64,000 nt of DNA from Eopsaltria australis (GCA_034509425.1 JAVTVJ010000661.1:144820-208819); one strand, 5' to 3'. Positions 35,818-47,207 are shown, counted from the first letter of the stretch. The notes: generated by a model from the sequence alone, not told the origin. Translations and numbers: made by a program.

Positions 35818-36249
35818 TCTGGGGATGGATGAGGCTTACAGCAGGCCTGAAAGCCTCTCGGACATGGACTTAGAAGCGATCAGTTTACCCGTGAGAAAGC
35901 ACTGTGAGACAGTGATGGTATAAACACCTGCAGCCACAGTGAAGGACAGCCAAGAAAATAATCAAGGAAGAGGTTTGCACCCCACCAAGAGATGGCCTTG
36001 CTGAAGAGCATCAAGAATGTGGTGGAGGACTTATAGTGTATAGTTAACTGCTTGTGTAGCTAGTTAGGATGTGCTGGGAAAAGTTCTTGTTATGTAGACA
36101 GCCTCGGTGTTGTTTGTCACGCAGCCAATAATAGCATATAACAGTAGCTGGGAAAAAGGGTATAAAGAGGTTAGCACAGACGAATAAAGTACTTCTTCTT
36201 CTTTGTCCTTGGACTACTTGCGTGTCAAGTGTCCATCTCTACTGCGATA
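35818..36249 (+). mobile_element. Solo LTR (family I) between RNase H and integrase of ERVL2
   Basis: 432 bp flanked by a perfect 6-bp TSD taggtc (35812-35817, 36250-36255), which suggests class II. TATAAAG at 36161 and AATAAA at 36183 give plus orientation. The ends read TC...TA instead of TG...CA. Confidence 0.8.
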
Positions 36250-36255
36250 TAGGTC

Positions 36256-37256
36256 CACCAGAGCTATTCCAATTTTGGTGGCCTTATCTACCCGTTCCTT
36301 GTTTTGATGCTCCTCAGTGGCATGACTTCTGGGCACATGGGCATCTACATGGCGTACTTTCACAGTCATGTTTTCTATCCGTGCAGCAACGTCCTGCCAT
36401 AATGCAGCAGCCCAGATGGGTTTTCCCCTGTGCTGCCAGTTGGTTTTCTTCCACTGCTGCAGCCATCCCCATAGGGCATTAGCCACCATCCAGGAGTCAG
36501 TATAGAGATAGAGTATGGGCCACTTTTCTCTCTCAGCAATCTCTTGGGCTAGTTGGATGGCTTTCACCTCTGCAAACTGGCTTGATTCACCTTCCCCTTC
36601 AGCAGTCTCAATGACTTGTCGTGTGGGATTCCACACAGCAGCTTTCCACCTCCGATGGTTTCCTGTCACTCGACAGGATCCATCAGTAAATAAAGCATAT
36701 TTTCTTTCATTTTCTGGTAACTCGTTATATGGTGGTGCTTCTTGGGCATGAGTCACCTTCTCAGACAGTGCTCCAAAATCTCTGGCTTCTGGGCAACTCA
36801 AAATCTCTTCTAGGATTCCTGGGAAGTTGGGTTTTCCCATTCAGGCTCATTGTGTAATTAAGGCCACCCAGTTACTCCATGTAGCACTGGTTGCATGATG
36901 CACGGAGGGAATGTTTCCTTTGAACATCCAGTGTAGGACGGGCAATCATGGCGCCAAGAGGAGACATGCTTCTGTCCCAACAACCTCTGAGGCTGCTCGA
37001 ACCCCCTCATAAGCCGCTAGTATTTCTTTTTCATTTGGAGTATAGTGGGCTTCTGATCCTCGATAACTCCGGCTCCAGAATCCTAATGGCCGACCTCAGG
37101 TTTCTTCTGCGGTCCTCTGCCAGAGGCTCCAGGTGAGGCCCTGCTCTCCAGCTGCAGTGTAGAGTATATTTTGCACATCTGGTCCTGTCCGAACAGGCCC
37201 AAGAGCTACCGCAGAAGCTATTTCCTGTTTGATTTGCTCAAAGGCCTGTTTCTGCT
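36256..37256 (-). pseudogene. pol: ERVL2 pol, connection and RNase H
   Basis: The RNase H frame (36840-36256) has FTDGSC, an acidic SSQFAEV block, LYTDSWMVA and VDAHVPRSH, so all catalytic acids look present. The connection region (37256-36841) aligns with ERVL1 at 688-250 but has several in-frame stops, two of them just before 36840. The left end is cut by LTR I and the right end by ERVK3. Confidence 0.88.
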
Positions 37257-37262
37257 CAGGGC

Positions 37263-37882
37263 TGGCGCGTTCTCTGCTTCTTAATCCCGCTCTGATCCTG
37301 GCAGCAGAGCGCTTTTGCGACCCTGAGAAGCTGTCCGCGTTCCGATAGGGGAGGCTTCCTCGGGGAGCCGGCGGTGGGCTCCGCTAGTCTGCGTCGGGCT
37401 GAGGTGTTGGTGCCCTCAGAGCACTGCAGGATAGCAAAGAACTACCCAAAGAAGGAGGACTCTTAGTATGAGGGTTTGGCAGGTTTATTACCCCCAAGGG
37501 AGCTCAGGGACTAAGAGCCCCGAATAGCTCATGACATGGGTATTTAAGGGAGGGATAACATCCAATAATCTGAGGGTGCAAGGGTGGTACAAGAGAGGGT
37601 CCAGGGTGTGCAGTCGAATGAGGTTCAGGGAGAGGAGGGGAGAAGAGAGAACAACGAATGAACAACCGAGTAACAGGGAATGTTCCAGAACTGGGATACA
37701 TAATAGACAAATCAAGGAACCAATAGCAGGAACTTGGGGTTTGTGGCTTGGTGGTCTAAACCATTGTCTCTGGCAGCTCAGGGGGGAAATTCTCTGTCTG
37801 TGGAACATGCCACCAGAGGTCTTCGTCCTCTGCAAGTCCATGGAGGGACTCTAATCCTTCCTGGTTCAGAACCACCGCTACA
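37263..37882 (-). mobile_element. ERVK3 3' LTR
   Basis: 620 bp, TG to CA, with AATAAA on the minus strand (plus 37484-37489). It pairs with 45191-45810. Confidence 0.96.
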
Positions 37883-39196
37883 TCTCCCCCTGTTTTTTTT
37901 TACTTAATGAAAGTGACTTCTTAATTAAAGAAATGATGAAGGCTTTAAAACATCCAAGGAAGCTTAACACAACAAAGATAATAACTAATATCCAAAGCAA
38001 AGTCTTTAAAATCTGACCAACCCAGTTTTGGATCCCCCATCCATGAAAGAGTTTGTCCAGCCAGTCGCCGTGTTCTTCTCGTAATTGGTGGAGCTGGTCT
38101 CGCATAAGTTGGATGTTTCCTGAGGTGCTCTGGGCATGTGAGGAGAGGTCGAAGCAGCAGAGACCTTCTAACTCCTCACATCGGTGGCCGTGGGCAAGGA
38201 GCAAAAAATCGATGGCTGCGCGGTTTTGTAGTGTGGCCTGTCTGATGACTTCTTCATCTGATAGGAGGTCTGCTAGTGTCTGAGATGTCAAATTGGCTTG
38301 TTTAGCTACCCAACACTCCAGGTGGCTAAGTTCACTTAGGGCTTTTGCAGCTGCCACCCACGGTAGAAATATCGAGGCTGCTACCCTTTTGGAAAAGGAC
38401 CAGGAGACGACACTACTATCGCACTTTTGGTCTAATTCAAGGGTGGCTCTTTTTTGTCGGTCGGGATTGGTGTTGTTTCTCCAGGCTAACAATTCAGTCC
38501 TTCCCGGTGTTAGGGTAGATAAACGGCCAATTGTGCACAGGCCCCCACTCAGGCGAGAGGGAATCCCTGACCACACCTTATCACCGCAGATCAAGAACAT
38601 CTCTTTGGGGAGTTCTCTTGGGAACAATATGGGCGCCGATTGTATTTTCTTCGTAAATTTGCACCAGTTTGATTCTGAATATAGTTTTTTATCATTGGGC
38701 GAGACATCTGGGCCAATAGGGATTGTAGGTTTTGGGGCGAGAAGGGGTTTACGGGGAGGGGGTCCCAGAGTCTTGACCCAGTCGAGGGTTTTTTAAGGTG
38801 ATGCACTACAGATGTTCTCTTTTGACGGCGGCTTACAGGAGCATTTGGGCCAAATTGTATACAGAATTTTGGTTGGGCTGACCCTAACAGGTCTAATTCT
38901 TGAGGGTCAGTGTATGTGGATGGTAAAGCTTGCGCCCACGGGTTCCATCTGCGGATCAAGGTGAGATTCAGTGGTCCTCCAAAGACTTCTGCGATTGACA
39001 TTGGAATTCCCACTAGACAGGTTGTTAAAGGGTTTCCAGCGGCTCCGGTGTTCAAACAAAACTCGCTTTGGCCAATCGATTTTGCTAGAGTTACCCAAAT
39101 GTTCTCTCTAGGTTGTTGAACCAGCCACGGGTTTTCCCAGGGCAATAACAGGACTAGCAAGGCAACTGGCAGCAGGACGTCAACGGATGGTCTCAT
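37878..39196 (-). pseudogene. env: ERVK3 env: SU and TM with one frameshift
   Basis: The envelope starts at ATG 39196, 20 bases after a strong splice acceptor (39217). A signal peptide (MRPSVDVLLPVALLVLLLPW) leads into a short SU. The frame breaks near 38790 at a run of six A and resumes with FLICGDKVWSG. TM follows an RQKR cleavage site. A hydrophobic internal segment lies between two Cys, then LQNRAAIDFLLL, the CX6CC motif (CEELEGLCC), and a long anchor (WILVIIFVVLSFLGCF). The stop codon 37880-37878 lies inside the LTR. Apart from the single break it is far better kept than ERVK1 env. Confidence 0.9.
37883..37901 (-). other. ERVK3 polypurine tract
   Basis: A run of A followed by CAGGGGGAGA on the minus strand precedes the 3' LTR. 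Confidence 0.85.
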
Positions 39197-39215
39197 CTTT
39201 GCGGGTCTTGGGTTG

Positions 39216-39218
39216 GCT
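39216..39218 (-). promoter_or_regulatory. Putative env splice acceptor of ERVK3
   Basis: TTGTTTTATTGCAG on the minus strand, a pyrimidine-rich tract with AG, 20 bases before the env ATG. It would produce the subgenomic env mRNA. Confidence 0.6.
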
Positions 39219-39240
39219 GCAATAAAACAAACAAACATTA

Positions 39241-42200
39241 TTAAAGCATTGTCTCTCTCTCCCTCCCTGTCTCTCTACAACAAGACTGGGGATGATTGGG
39301 GTACGGGAGGTTGGGGTCTGGGAGGTAGATGGGGCAGGTTTGGGGAGAGTCTAAGGGGAAGGTATCAAAAAGAAGGGTCTCGGGGAGGACGAAAGGATCT
39401 GGTTGCTCGGAGGGGAGACTCTCACGAGCTGGGTATAGGCAGTAAATCTGAAAGTCTCTTCTTTGTATATAGTTGATCTCCTCTCGTTCTCCTCGATCTT
39501 CTTGATCGCTGTCAAAGTCTGGAGTCTTCTTTTTCTTTCTCTTCCACGCTGATCTCTGTGGAGCAGCGTCTGTTGGTAGAGTTGTCTGGGTCTTTTCTGG
39601 TGGGCGCTCTCGGTACGGCTTGATGTCTCGGCCTGGGATCCAGCGCGGTCCCTCTGGAGTGGAGACACAAGCATATCCCCTCCCCCACACGATGAGTCGA
39701 ACTGGTCCAATCTTTGGTCTACTTTGCAGGTCCTTGAAGAGCACCAGCAGTTGTTCCTTTAATTTGGCTTGGGTCGAATTAGTGAAGTGCCGGAACACGG
39801 GGGGAACGGGCTCTTTTGCTGAGCAATTTAAAAAGTTGAGGGTAAAAAGAGCCCTACAGAGGCGCTCAATGGGCGTCTGTCCTTCTGTTTCTCCCCGTTG
39901 CTGTTCAAGGATCCGTTTTATATCTTGGTGTGTTCTCTCGACAATTGATTGGCCTGTGGGGGAGTGGGATATGCCTGTGAGGTGTCTGATTCCCCACTGT
40001 TGCAGAAATTCTTGTACCTTTTTTGACCTGTACTCTGGTCCGTTATCTGTTTTAATTTCTTTAGGGGAGCCTAATACTGAGAACGCCATTGACCAGTGCC
40101 TGGTCACATCTTTGGATTTTTCTCCGGTGTGTACAGAGGCGTACACTGCGCCGGAGAATGTGTCAACAGAGACGTGAATGTACTTTTGTTTGCCAAAGGG
40201 GGCGAAATGTGTAACATTGGTCTACCACACTTGGCAGCTCTCCAATCCGCGTGGATTGACCCCAGGGCATAACGAGGGGATTTGGTATCTTTGGCAAGAA
40301 GGACATGTCGCCACGATTGCTCGTGCCTGCTCCAGAGGAAGATGGAACATTCTCCGGAGGGCAGGAGCGTTTTGATGGAAGAACTGATGAGAGAGCTTGG
40401 CTTGGTTAAAGATGTCTGGCGTGTTGGCCATGCACACAGCCATGGCCAAGGCGTCTGCCCTTCTATTGCCTTCAGCAATGAAGCCTGGCAAGTCAGTGTG
40501 CACTCTTGTGTGCATAACATGATACGGTTGCTCTCGATGGGACAACAGGTAAACCAGTCTTGAGAGCAAGCTAAACAACCTCGGGTTGGCAACTTCTTTC
40601 AAAAGGGCGTGTTCAGCTCTGAGGACTATACCAGCTACATATGCCAAATCAGTGATCAAATTCAGAGGTTCTGAGAACTTCTCAAACACTCTCACGACGG
40701 CGGCTAGCTCGGCAATCTGTGGGGATCCTTCTACCACACGGACATCAGAGTCCCATTTTTGAGTCCTTGGATCCTTCCAAGTCGAGACCGACTTGTGAGA
40801 GGATCCAGAGCCGTCGGTAAAAATCGTAGGAGTGTCTTTTATTGGTGTTTTGCTAAGAAGAAATTTGGGAGCCAAATGGAAGTCAGTATTAAAAAGTGGA
40901 TGTTTTAACTTGTGACCACTAATTTGACCGGTATAGCTGTCTAGAGCTAGCTGGAGGGATTCATTGGTTTTAATTACATCTTCAAAATCCTCCAGCTTCC
41001 AAGGTACATGTATGCACACAAAATCGCACCCTGCAAGGGTACGGAGCCTGACTCTTGCTCTCTTGATAAGTTTTGCCACCAGTTCCTGTGGCGTTGAAAT
41101 ACTCTTGGACGGTTGATGTGGGAGGAAGACCCACTCTATTATGAGTAGTGAGTCTTTTCTCCCTCCGTCCCACTGAAATATTAGACCATGGTACCTGGGT
41201 GTCCTGCCGAGTATGACCAGACGGAACGGAAGGTCTGGGTCCATCCTCTGGGCTTGTCGGGTGGAGAGGGCACGTTGGACTTTTTGGATGACTCTCTTGG
41301 CTTCCGCGGTGATGACTTTCGGAGTGTCAAGTTCCTTGCCGCCTCGTAGCAGTTGGAAGAGAGGGGCGAGGTCGGCCGTCGTCAAACCCAGCAGTGGCCG
41401 GATCCAATTGATGGATCCGCACAGTTGATGTAGTTCACGGAGAGTCTTTGGGTCGTCTTGAATCTCCAGCTGCTGGGGAGCGACGGTCGTCTCCGAGATG
41501 CGGAAGCCAAGGTACACCCACAGACAAACACGTTGAACTTTGTCCGGGTGCATTTCCATCCCGGCACTCTCGATGGCTCTGATGGTGGCTGACAGAGCTT
41601 CTTCTAGGTACTGTCTATTTGGGGCACAAACTAAGACATCATCCATGTAATGTAGAATCCTGGCTCTAGGAAATGACTTTCTCACAGGTGAGAGCACCCC
41701 AGCGACGTACCATTGGCAAAGCACAGGGGAGTTAACCATTCCCTGGGGGAGTACTTTCCAATGGTAGCACCGCATGGGGGCTTCCCTGTTGACACTGGGA
41801 ACTGAGAAAGCAAACCTTGGAGCGTCGTCCGGATGTAATGGAATAGAAAAGAAGCAGTCTTTTATGTCAATGACTGCTAAAGGCCATCTTCGGGGGAGTA
41901 TTGTGGGAGACGGAAGGCCAGGTTGGAGTGGGCCCATCTCAATGATTACCTTATTGATCTCTCTTAAATCATGAAGGAGTCTCCACCGGTCCTTGCCAGC
42001 CTTGCGGATGACAAAGAGCGGGGAGTTCCACGGTCGGTGTTATGTGTCCTTTCGCAAGTTGTTCTTCTACAAGTTCCTCAAGGATGCGCAATTTGTCAGC
42101 AGGAAGGGGCCACTGCTCCACCTTCACCGGCTGATCGGTGGTCCATTTCAAGGGTGGGGTGGTGCGCACAGCAGCGGCCTTTACTGAAAATCCCTCAGTG

Positions 42201-42260
42201 TTGGGGGGATTTCCAGCTTTGTTCCCCACTGGGATAAAACGTCTCGTCCCCACAGGGTGA
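39241..42260 (-). pseudogene. pol: ERVK3 pol: reverse transcriptase, RNase H, integrase
   Basis: The polymerase starts near 42253 (PVKVEQWPLPADKL), shifts frame near 42040, and then stays open from about 42037 to TAG at 40224-40222. It resumes in the same frame to 39241. RT has YMDD near 41640-41655. RNase H has FTDGSGSSHKS and an HTDLPGFIAEG block. The integrase zinc motif is HQFFH to CPSC. In the core the first catalytic Asp is AAT, Asn (40218-40216), just after the stop. The second Asp (KTDNGPEY) and Glu (IVERTHQD) are present with D35E spacing. The long basic, Pro-rich tail reaches 39241, close to the env acceptor. Confidence 0.92.
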
Positions 42261-43362
42261 ATCCAGAGGGAATTACAAAAGGTTGGACAGTGGCCATTCT
42301 CCCTCCAGGTCCTTCAACGGTGATGTTTCCTGTGCTTTGTTTTGAAGGAACTGATCCTCCTACTCCATTTAGATGACCTGGGACTGATTTTAAACCCCAG
42401 TGTGATGGGCACTCAGTCTGGGAAATCACCGTAACATCTGCCCCAGTATCTATAAGTCCATTTAGGTAGGTTGACATGTTACCATTCCTCAACACACAAT
42501 CTAGGTGTGGCTTGTCCTCCCCCACTACTTTTTTCCAGTAGATGCAGGGTGATTTTACATTTCTGGGGAAGTGTGGTGGAAGAATGATGGCTTGTGCAAT
42601 TTCTGTCCACTTTGGAATATAAGAAGGTGGGTTGTTGCAGTATACTGAAATTAAAAAGCTTTCTCCCGGTCTGATGGTCATTATTTCAGGGAGAATAAAA
42701 AGTTCGGGTGGACCTCTCAAAGAGTTGCCCACTACGAGAAGGTCCGTCCTTTCTAAAATGTCTTCTTTGGTGGTGACTTTCATGTGGGTGAATGCTGTGG
42801 TGTCGAAGTGGAAAGTTGTGACACTTACTAACTTCAGCTGTCGTGGTCCAAGTAACTGGTCATTCGGGATCGCCTCTGATGGTGTTTCCAGTGGCATGGG
42901 TGGTGATGGAGAGCAGGACACAGTAGATTCAGCTTTTAATTTCTTTGAGGAGCGCGGTGCTGGTCTGCGCTCCCTGACGCGTTTCCCGAATGAGATGGAG
43001 CATGTGGTGTGTCGCGTTGGTGCTGGCAGAGGCTGGTGGTGGCAACAGGAATGTTGTTGTGGTGTCCGGGAGCCTGTGGAAGACTTAGGTGGAGGATGAT
43101 TAGAGAATTTCATTGGATGAGGGCACTCTCTTTTCAAGTGATCTGAGGAACCACAATTAAAACATTTCCATCTGCCTTTAGATTGTTCATGGACTGAGGT
43201 AGCTCCGATTATTCTCTTAGGGGGGTGTCTCGGTGGTTGATCTGGTGGAGTTGGCCTGACTCTCATACACATTTCTATCATATGTTTGATGGTGGGGGGT
43301 GGATCTGGGGGGAGGAGGTTTAAAAGATGCCTGCAGGCGGCATTGGCATTCTCTTGGGCCAC
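42181..43362 (-). CDS. pro: ERVK3 nucleocapsid-dUTPase-like-protease frame
   Basis: One open frame of 393 codons joins the gag end to protease. It starts in the capsid C-terminus (AQENANAACRHLL), has one CCHC knuckle CFNCGSSDHLKREC (about 43135-43176), a Pro/Ser-rich linker, a dUTPase-like block (GNSLRGPPELFILPE; EIAQAIILPPHF), and a protease with intact DTGADVTVIS and GRDVLSQWG. Betaretroviruses usually place protease in a -1 frame; here nucleocapsid and protease are in phase, either by an indel or by design. This is the only intact protease active site among the ERVKs here. Confidence 0.88.
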   Translation of the reverse strand: MAQENANAACRHLLNLLPPDPPPTIKHMIEMCMRVRPTPPDQPPRHPPKRIIGATSVHEQSKGRWKCFNCGSSDHLKRECPHPMKFSNHPPPKSSTGSRTPQQHSCCHHQPLPAPTRHTTCSISFGKRVRERRPAPRSSKKLKAESTVSCSPSPPMPLETPSEAIPNDQLLGPRQLKLVSVTTFHFDTTAFTHMKVTTKEDILERTDLLVVGNSLRGPPELFILPEIMTIRPGESFLISVYCNNPPSYIPKWTEIAQAIILPPHFPRNVKSPCIYWKKVVGEDKPHLDCVLRNGNMSTYLNGLIDTGADVTVISQTECPSHWGLKSVPGHLNGVGGSVPSKQSTGNITVEGPGGRMATVQPFVIPSGFTLWGRDVLSQWGTKLEIPPTLRDFQ

Positions 43363-44800
43363 TGTGCGTATAACAGCTCTTTTAAATTATTTGGGTCTGA
43401 GATCTGCCTGCTCATGGCCTCTCTGAGCCTTTCCACAAAACTCGCAAAAGTCTTGTCCGAGCTTTGCCGGACGGATGAATAACTTTGCACAGGGGCAGTG
43501 AGTGAAGGCATACTAAGTAGAGTCTTTTTTGCCGCTTGGCCAATGTCTCTTAAGACATCCTCAGGGATGTTGGTGGCTTGATCTATTGGTTTTGTTTGAT
43601 TTCCCTCCCCACAAAGGTGATCAAGGGTGAGAGTGGCTTTGTTTGGGTCCCTTTTGTAACTGTCCAGCAGGTTTTGAAGCTGCCGCTTCCACATCTTTTC
43701 CCACACCCAATACTGAGCCTCAACTAAATTACTCGTCATGATTGTTTCTATATCAGATGGGACCAGCACCGCTGCATTAAAGGTGGAATTCAGTACACTT
43801 TTAAAGTAAGGAGAATCTCTCCCAAACTCTCTCTCTCTACCTTGCAAAGCTCTCGCAAGGCTGCAGGTGACAGTGGTTCCCATCGGGGGTTGTTACCCTG
43901 CCGGTTGTACATCACCGGCGCCACTACAGGGCTTAACTCACCGGCCGCATGGCAGGCTCCAGCCTCTCTGCTTCCGGGTCCCCAATCGTGGGAACTGAAA
44001 GGGAGGGCGTGGGAATCTGGAAGTGGGCGGTGGTTAGGGGCAGGACTGCAGTTGGTATGGGCAGTCCAGGGGCGCGGTGGGGCGGGGGCCTCCCTCGGGC
44101 TGGGGCGGGGACCTCCGGCGCAAGGGGAGGGACCCAATGTGAAGATATCATCTGCCGCAGGGGAGGAACCCGACGCAGGGGCAACCGACGCAAAGGGGGA
44201 GGAACCATGGGAGGAGCTGGGAGAGTTCGCGGGCTTTCGGCGTGAGGATGCGCAGTCGGCGCAAGGGTGGCTGCACGGTGCCACGAGGCCGCCACTATTT
44301 TTAAAGTCACAGTCATTTTGTAAAGTAGAACTGTGGGGGAGCGCAACCGGCGCAACTGGGACTGAGGGCTCGGAGAAAGGGTTTGGGGTAGAGCTCGCTA
44401 TGGGGGAATCAGTCCCATAGCGAGGGGAACCGAGGGGCGTGCTTCCCTGCGGTGGGGAAGAGGGATTGGGAAAAGGGGAATTAGGAACATAGGGTGGGTG
44501 AACCGGGGATCCCGAACTTTCCTGATAAGTACGTAAAACATCACAAATTAAAATCAACAACGGAAAAAATTCTCGAACAGAAACATCACCCCCTCTCTCC
44601 ACTCCCCGTAAACGTTTTCCCACTAAGTCCCAAAAACCCAGAATCTTAACAGAAGAAGCAGAAGCAGAAGGAACATAAACAAAAATCCACTTAACAAAAC
44701 GTTTCCAAGCCCTCTTATTAACTTTCCTGTTTTTTAGCTTCAGGGTTTCTTTAACTTGGATATAAAACTCCTGCTCCAACCGGGACAACTTAATACCCAT
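43320..44800 (-). pseudogene. gag: ERVK3 gag: matrix, Pro/Ser-rich region, capsid
   Basis: The start at 44800 gives MGIKLSRL, a myristoylation-type N-terminus of matrix, followed by a basic patch. A long Pro/Ser/Ala-rich region (about residues 95-300) leads to the capsid N-terminus (NPRWEPLSPAALREL). The frame changes at a GA repeat near 43835 and the capsid goes on in a second frame (43883-43320) with the major homology region (SSDKTFASFVERLREAM). A second shift near 43368 passes to the nucleocapsid frame. Both shifts look like small indels. Confidence 0.9.
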
Positions 44801-45170
44801 TGTCTCCGAATCGGAGCCTCCTTACTCTTTTGAAACTGTACAACAAAACTAAAAACTCTCCCCAGAGCCTGATTCCTGCCACTTATTGCGGACTCCGAAC
44901 CTCACCACCTTCGTCGCGGATCCTGGTTCCTCGATCCTGGCCTCGGCTGCCAACACCGGCTCCAGGGGAAAAAGAAATCCAAAAGAGTAAGGTTCTTCGG
45001 GCTGGTCAGTCCGCTTCAGCTAGCGTGATCGCTCCAGAAGGGTTACTGACCCCCCTTCCAAGTCCACCACTAGAATGTGGAGGTCCTCTTCAGGGGAAGC
45101 GACTCCCCAAGGCGCAGTCCCGATCGCTGCAGCGGTCAGGGTCGCTCGCAGGGAACGACGGAAAATCGAG
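44801..45170 (-). other. ERVK3 untranslated leader
   Basis: GC-rich leader between the primer-binding site and the gag ATG. The packaging signal and the splice donor should lie here; I did not identify them with certainty. Confidence 0.6.
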
Positions 45171-45188
45171 GTCCCTGTTCGGGCCCCA
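45171..45188 (-). other. ERVK3 primer-binding site (Lys3-like)
   Basis: Two bases after the LTR the minus strand reads TGGGGCCCGAACAGGGAC, 17 of 18 matches to the tRNA-Lys3-type site. Confidence 0.9.
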
Positions 45189-45190
45189 CT

Positions 45191-45810
45191 TGTCGCGTTC
45201 CCTGCTTCTTAATCCTGCTCTGATCCCGGCAGCAGAGTGCTAGCGCGACCCTGAGAAGCGGTCCGCGTTCCGATCGGGGAGGCTTCCTCGGGGAGCCAGC
45301 GGTGGGCTCCACTAGTCTGCGTCGGGCTGAGGTGTTGGTGCCCTCAGAGCACTGCAGGAGAGCAAAGAACTACCCAAAGAAGGAGGACTCTTAGTATGAG
45401 GGTTTGGCAGGTTTATTACCCCCAAGGGAGCTCAGGGACTAAGAGCCCCGAATAGCTCATGACATGGATATTTAAGGGAAGGATAACATCCAATGATCTG
45501 AGGGTGCAAGGGTGGTACAAGAGAGGGTCCAGGGTGTGCAGTCGAATGAGGTTCAGGGAGAGGAGGGGAGAAGAGAGAACAACGAATGAACAACCGAGTA
45601 ACAGGGAATGTTCCAGAACTTGGATACATAATAGACAAATCAAGGAACCAATAGCAGGAACTTGGGGTTTGTGGCTTGGTGGTCTAAACCATTGTCTCTG
45701 GCAGCTCAGGGGGGAAATTCTCTGTCTGTGGAACATGCCACCAGAGGTCTTTGTCCTCTGCAAGTCCATGGAGGGACGCTAATCCTTCCTGGTTCAGAAC
45801 CACCGCTACA
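45191..45810 (-). mobile_element. ERVK3 5' LTR
   Basis: 620 bp, TG to CA, followed by the primer-binding site. It is bounded on the right by the TSD cagggc. Confidence 0.96.
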
Positions 45811-45816
45811 CAGGGC

Positions 45817-46266
45817 CCCAGTCAAAGTCGTTCTTCTCCCGGGTCACTTGATAGAGGGGCACCACAAGTTGACTATAACCTGGAATGTGCATTCTCCAGA
45901 ATCCTACAAGGCCCAGAAAAGCTTGTGTTTCCTTCTTATTAACTGGTGGAGACATACTGGCAATTTTGTCAACCACCTCTGTAGGCACATGACGGTTCCC
46001 ATCCTGCCAATTTATTCCTAGAAACTGGATCTACTGTGCAGGTCCCTTTACCTTACTCTGTTTTATGGCGAGACCAGCTTTCAGAAGAATTTGGATTATT
46101 TCCTTCCCTTTCTCAAAAACTTCTCCTGCTGTATCACCCCACACAATGATATCATCAATATATTGCAGGTGTTCCGGAGCTCCACCCTGTTCCAGGGCAG
46201 CCTGGATCAGGCCATGGCAGATGGTGAGGCTGTGTCTCCACCCCTGGGGGAGTCGGTTCCAGGTGT
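45817..46266 (-). pseudogene. pol: ERVL2 pol, middle of reverse transcriptase
   Basis: RT palm and thumb between ERVK3 and LTR A. The minus strand gives YTWNRLPQGWRHSL, YIDDIIVWG (near 46140-46165) and, after a TAG at 46033-46031, the block KKETQAFLGLVGFWRMHI. The stop replaces a Glu codon of ERVL1. All pieces are in one phase. Confidence 0.9.
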
Positions 46267-46271
46267 ACTGG

Positions 46272-47203
46272 TGTTGGAGTTTGGACCTAGTTTTTTTGGG
46301 GTTTTTTTTCCCCTCAGGAATTTTTCTCCCATGGGTTGCTAAGAGACAAATGACTGGGCTAAGGGCTGAGTACTTAAGAGAGCAAAGCACATGGCCAGGG
46401 CCTTTCTCCTTGGCAGGGCGGGGGAGAATCCCTCTCATGGAAGCAGGGACAACGCAAGATTTTGGGGACTGAAAAAGCAAGGGCGGGGGGAGGGCAGCCT
46501 CTTGCTCGGGACCCTGAGAGCCGGACGGTTGGAGCTGCTCTCTGCTGAACCCACAGCCACTGAGAAGCCAGCACGGAGCTGGAAGTCGTTCTGTTGTGAG
46601 TTTTTTTCCCCTCTAGCCCCCATCAGGAGCCGAGCTGCCTGCCACCAGCCTGTCTCTCCCCTGCTCCTCTATGCCGCTTTGAGTTTTTTGCTACACTGTA
46701 ACGGGGCTCCCCCTACACGCCGGGACCTCCTGATGTCCCAGCTTGATGTGTCCGAGGATCCTGCTGCGGCACCAACACCAGCTGACCCCCGAGGGTTTCT
46801 GGAACAAAGGCTCTCCTCCATCCCTCTCTGCCTCGGGCAGCCGCCATTGCTGTTGTGCTACCTGAGCTCATGCCAGAGCGCCCCCTGCAGCCAATGGGGA
46901 CTCATCACACCCAGAGCGCCCCCTGCAGGCTATGTCTGGAACTGCACCAAAAAGAAAAGGTGCCTGAAGTCAAGCAGGCTGCCACTGGGTTTCTGGTTCT
47001 GACTGTTGGTTAACCCCATAGTTGTTATTTGTTAGCTTTGTTTTAGATATTAGTAAAGAACTGTTATTCCTATTCCCATATCTTTGCCTGAGAGCCTCTT
47101 GATTTCAAATTTATAATAATTTGGAGGGAGAGGGGTTACAGTTTCCCATTCCAAGGGAGGCTCCTGCCTTCCTTAACAGACACCTGTCTTTCAAACCAAG
47201 ACA
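46272..47203 (+). mobile_element. Solo LTR of the ERVL1 family (LTR A) inside ERVL2 pol
   Basis: 932 bp, TG to CA, in plus orientation. The TSD is actgg (46267-46271); its right copy was later split by LTR B and is now at 47732-47736. It aligns along its length with the ERVL1 5' LTR. It carries two CTCF-core-like units instead of three. Confidence 0.93.
46873..46927 (-). repeat. Two CTCF-core-like units in the solo LTR A
   Basis: Plus-strand CCAGAGCGCCCCCTGCA at 46873 and 46911, 38 bp apart. It is the reverse complement of the motif at 4270-4359. Confidence 0.75.
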
Positions 47204-47207
47204 ACTG

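Larger units (their letters stand above)
37263..45810 (-). mobile_element. ERVK provirus (ERVK3), complete with 620-bp LTRs
   Basis: A class II provirus of 8548 bp on the minus strand with a perfect 6-bp TSD cagggc (37257-37262, 45811-45816) inside ERVL2 pol. Order: 5' LTR, Lys3-like primer site, gag, pro, pol, env, polypurine tract, 3' LTR. The LTRs are both 620 bp and differ at about 19 positions (about 3%) by my count. Gag has two frameshifts, pol one frameshift and one stop, and env one frameshift. Confidence 0.96.

Noticed and set aside
43842..44420. 192-codon plus-strand frame
   Set aside because: Antisense of the Pro/Ser-rich part of ERVK3 gag; GC bias explains its openness.
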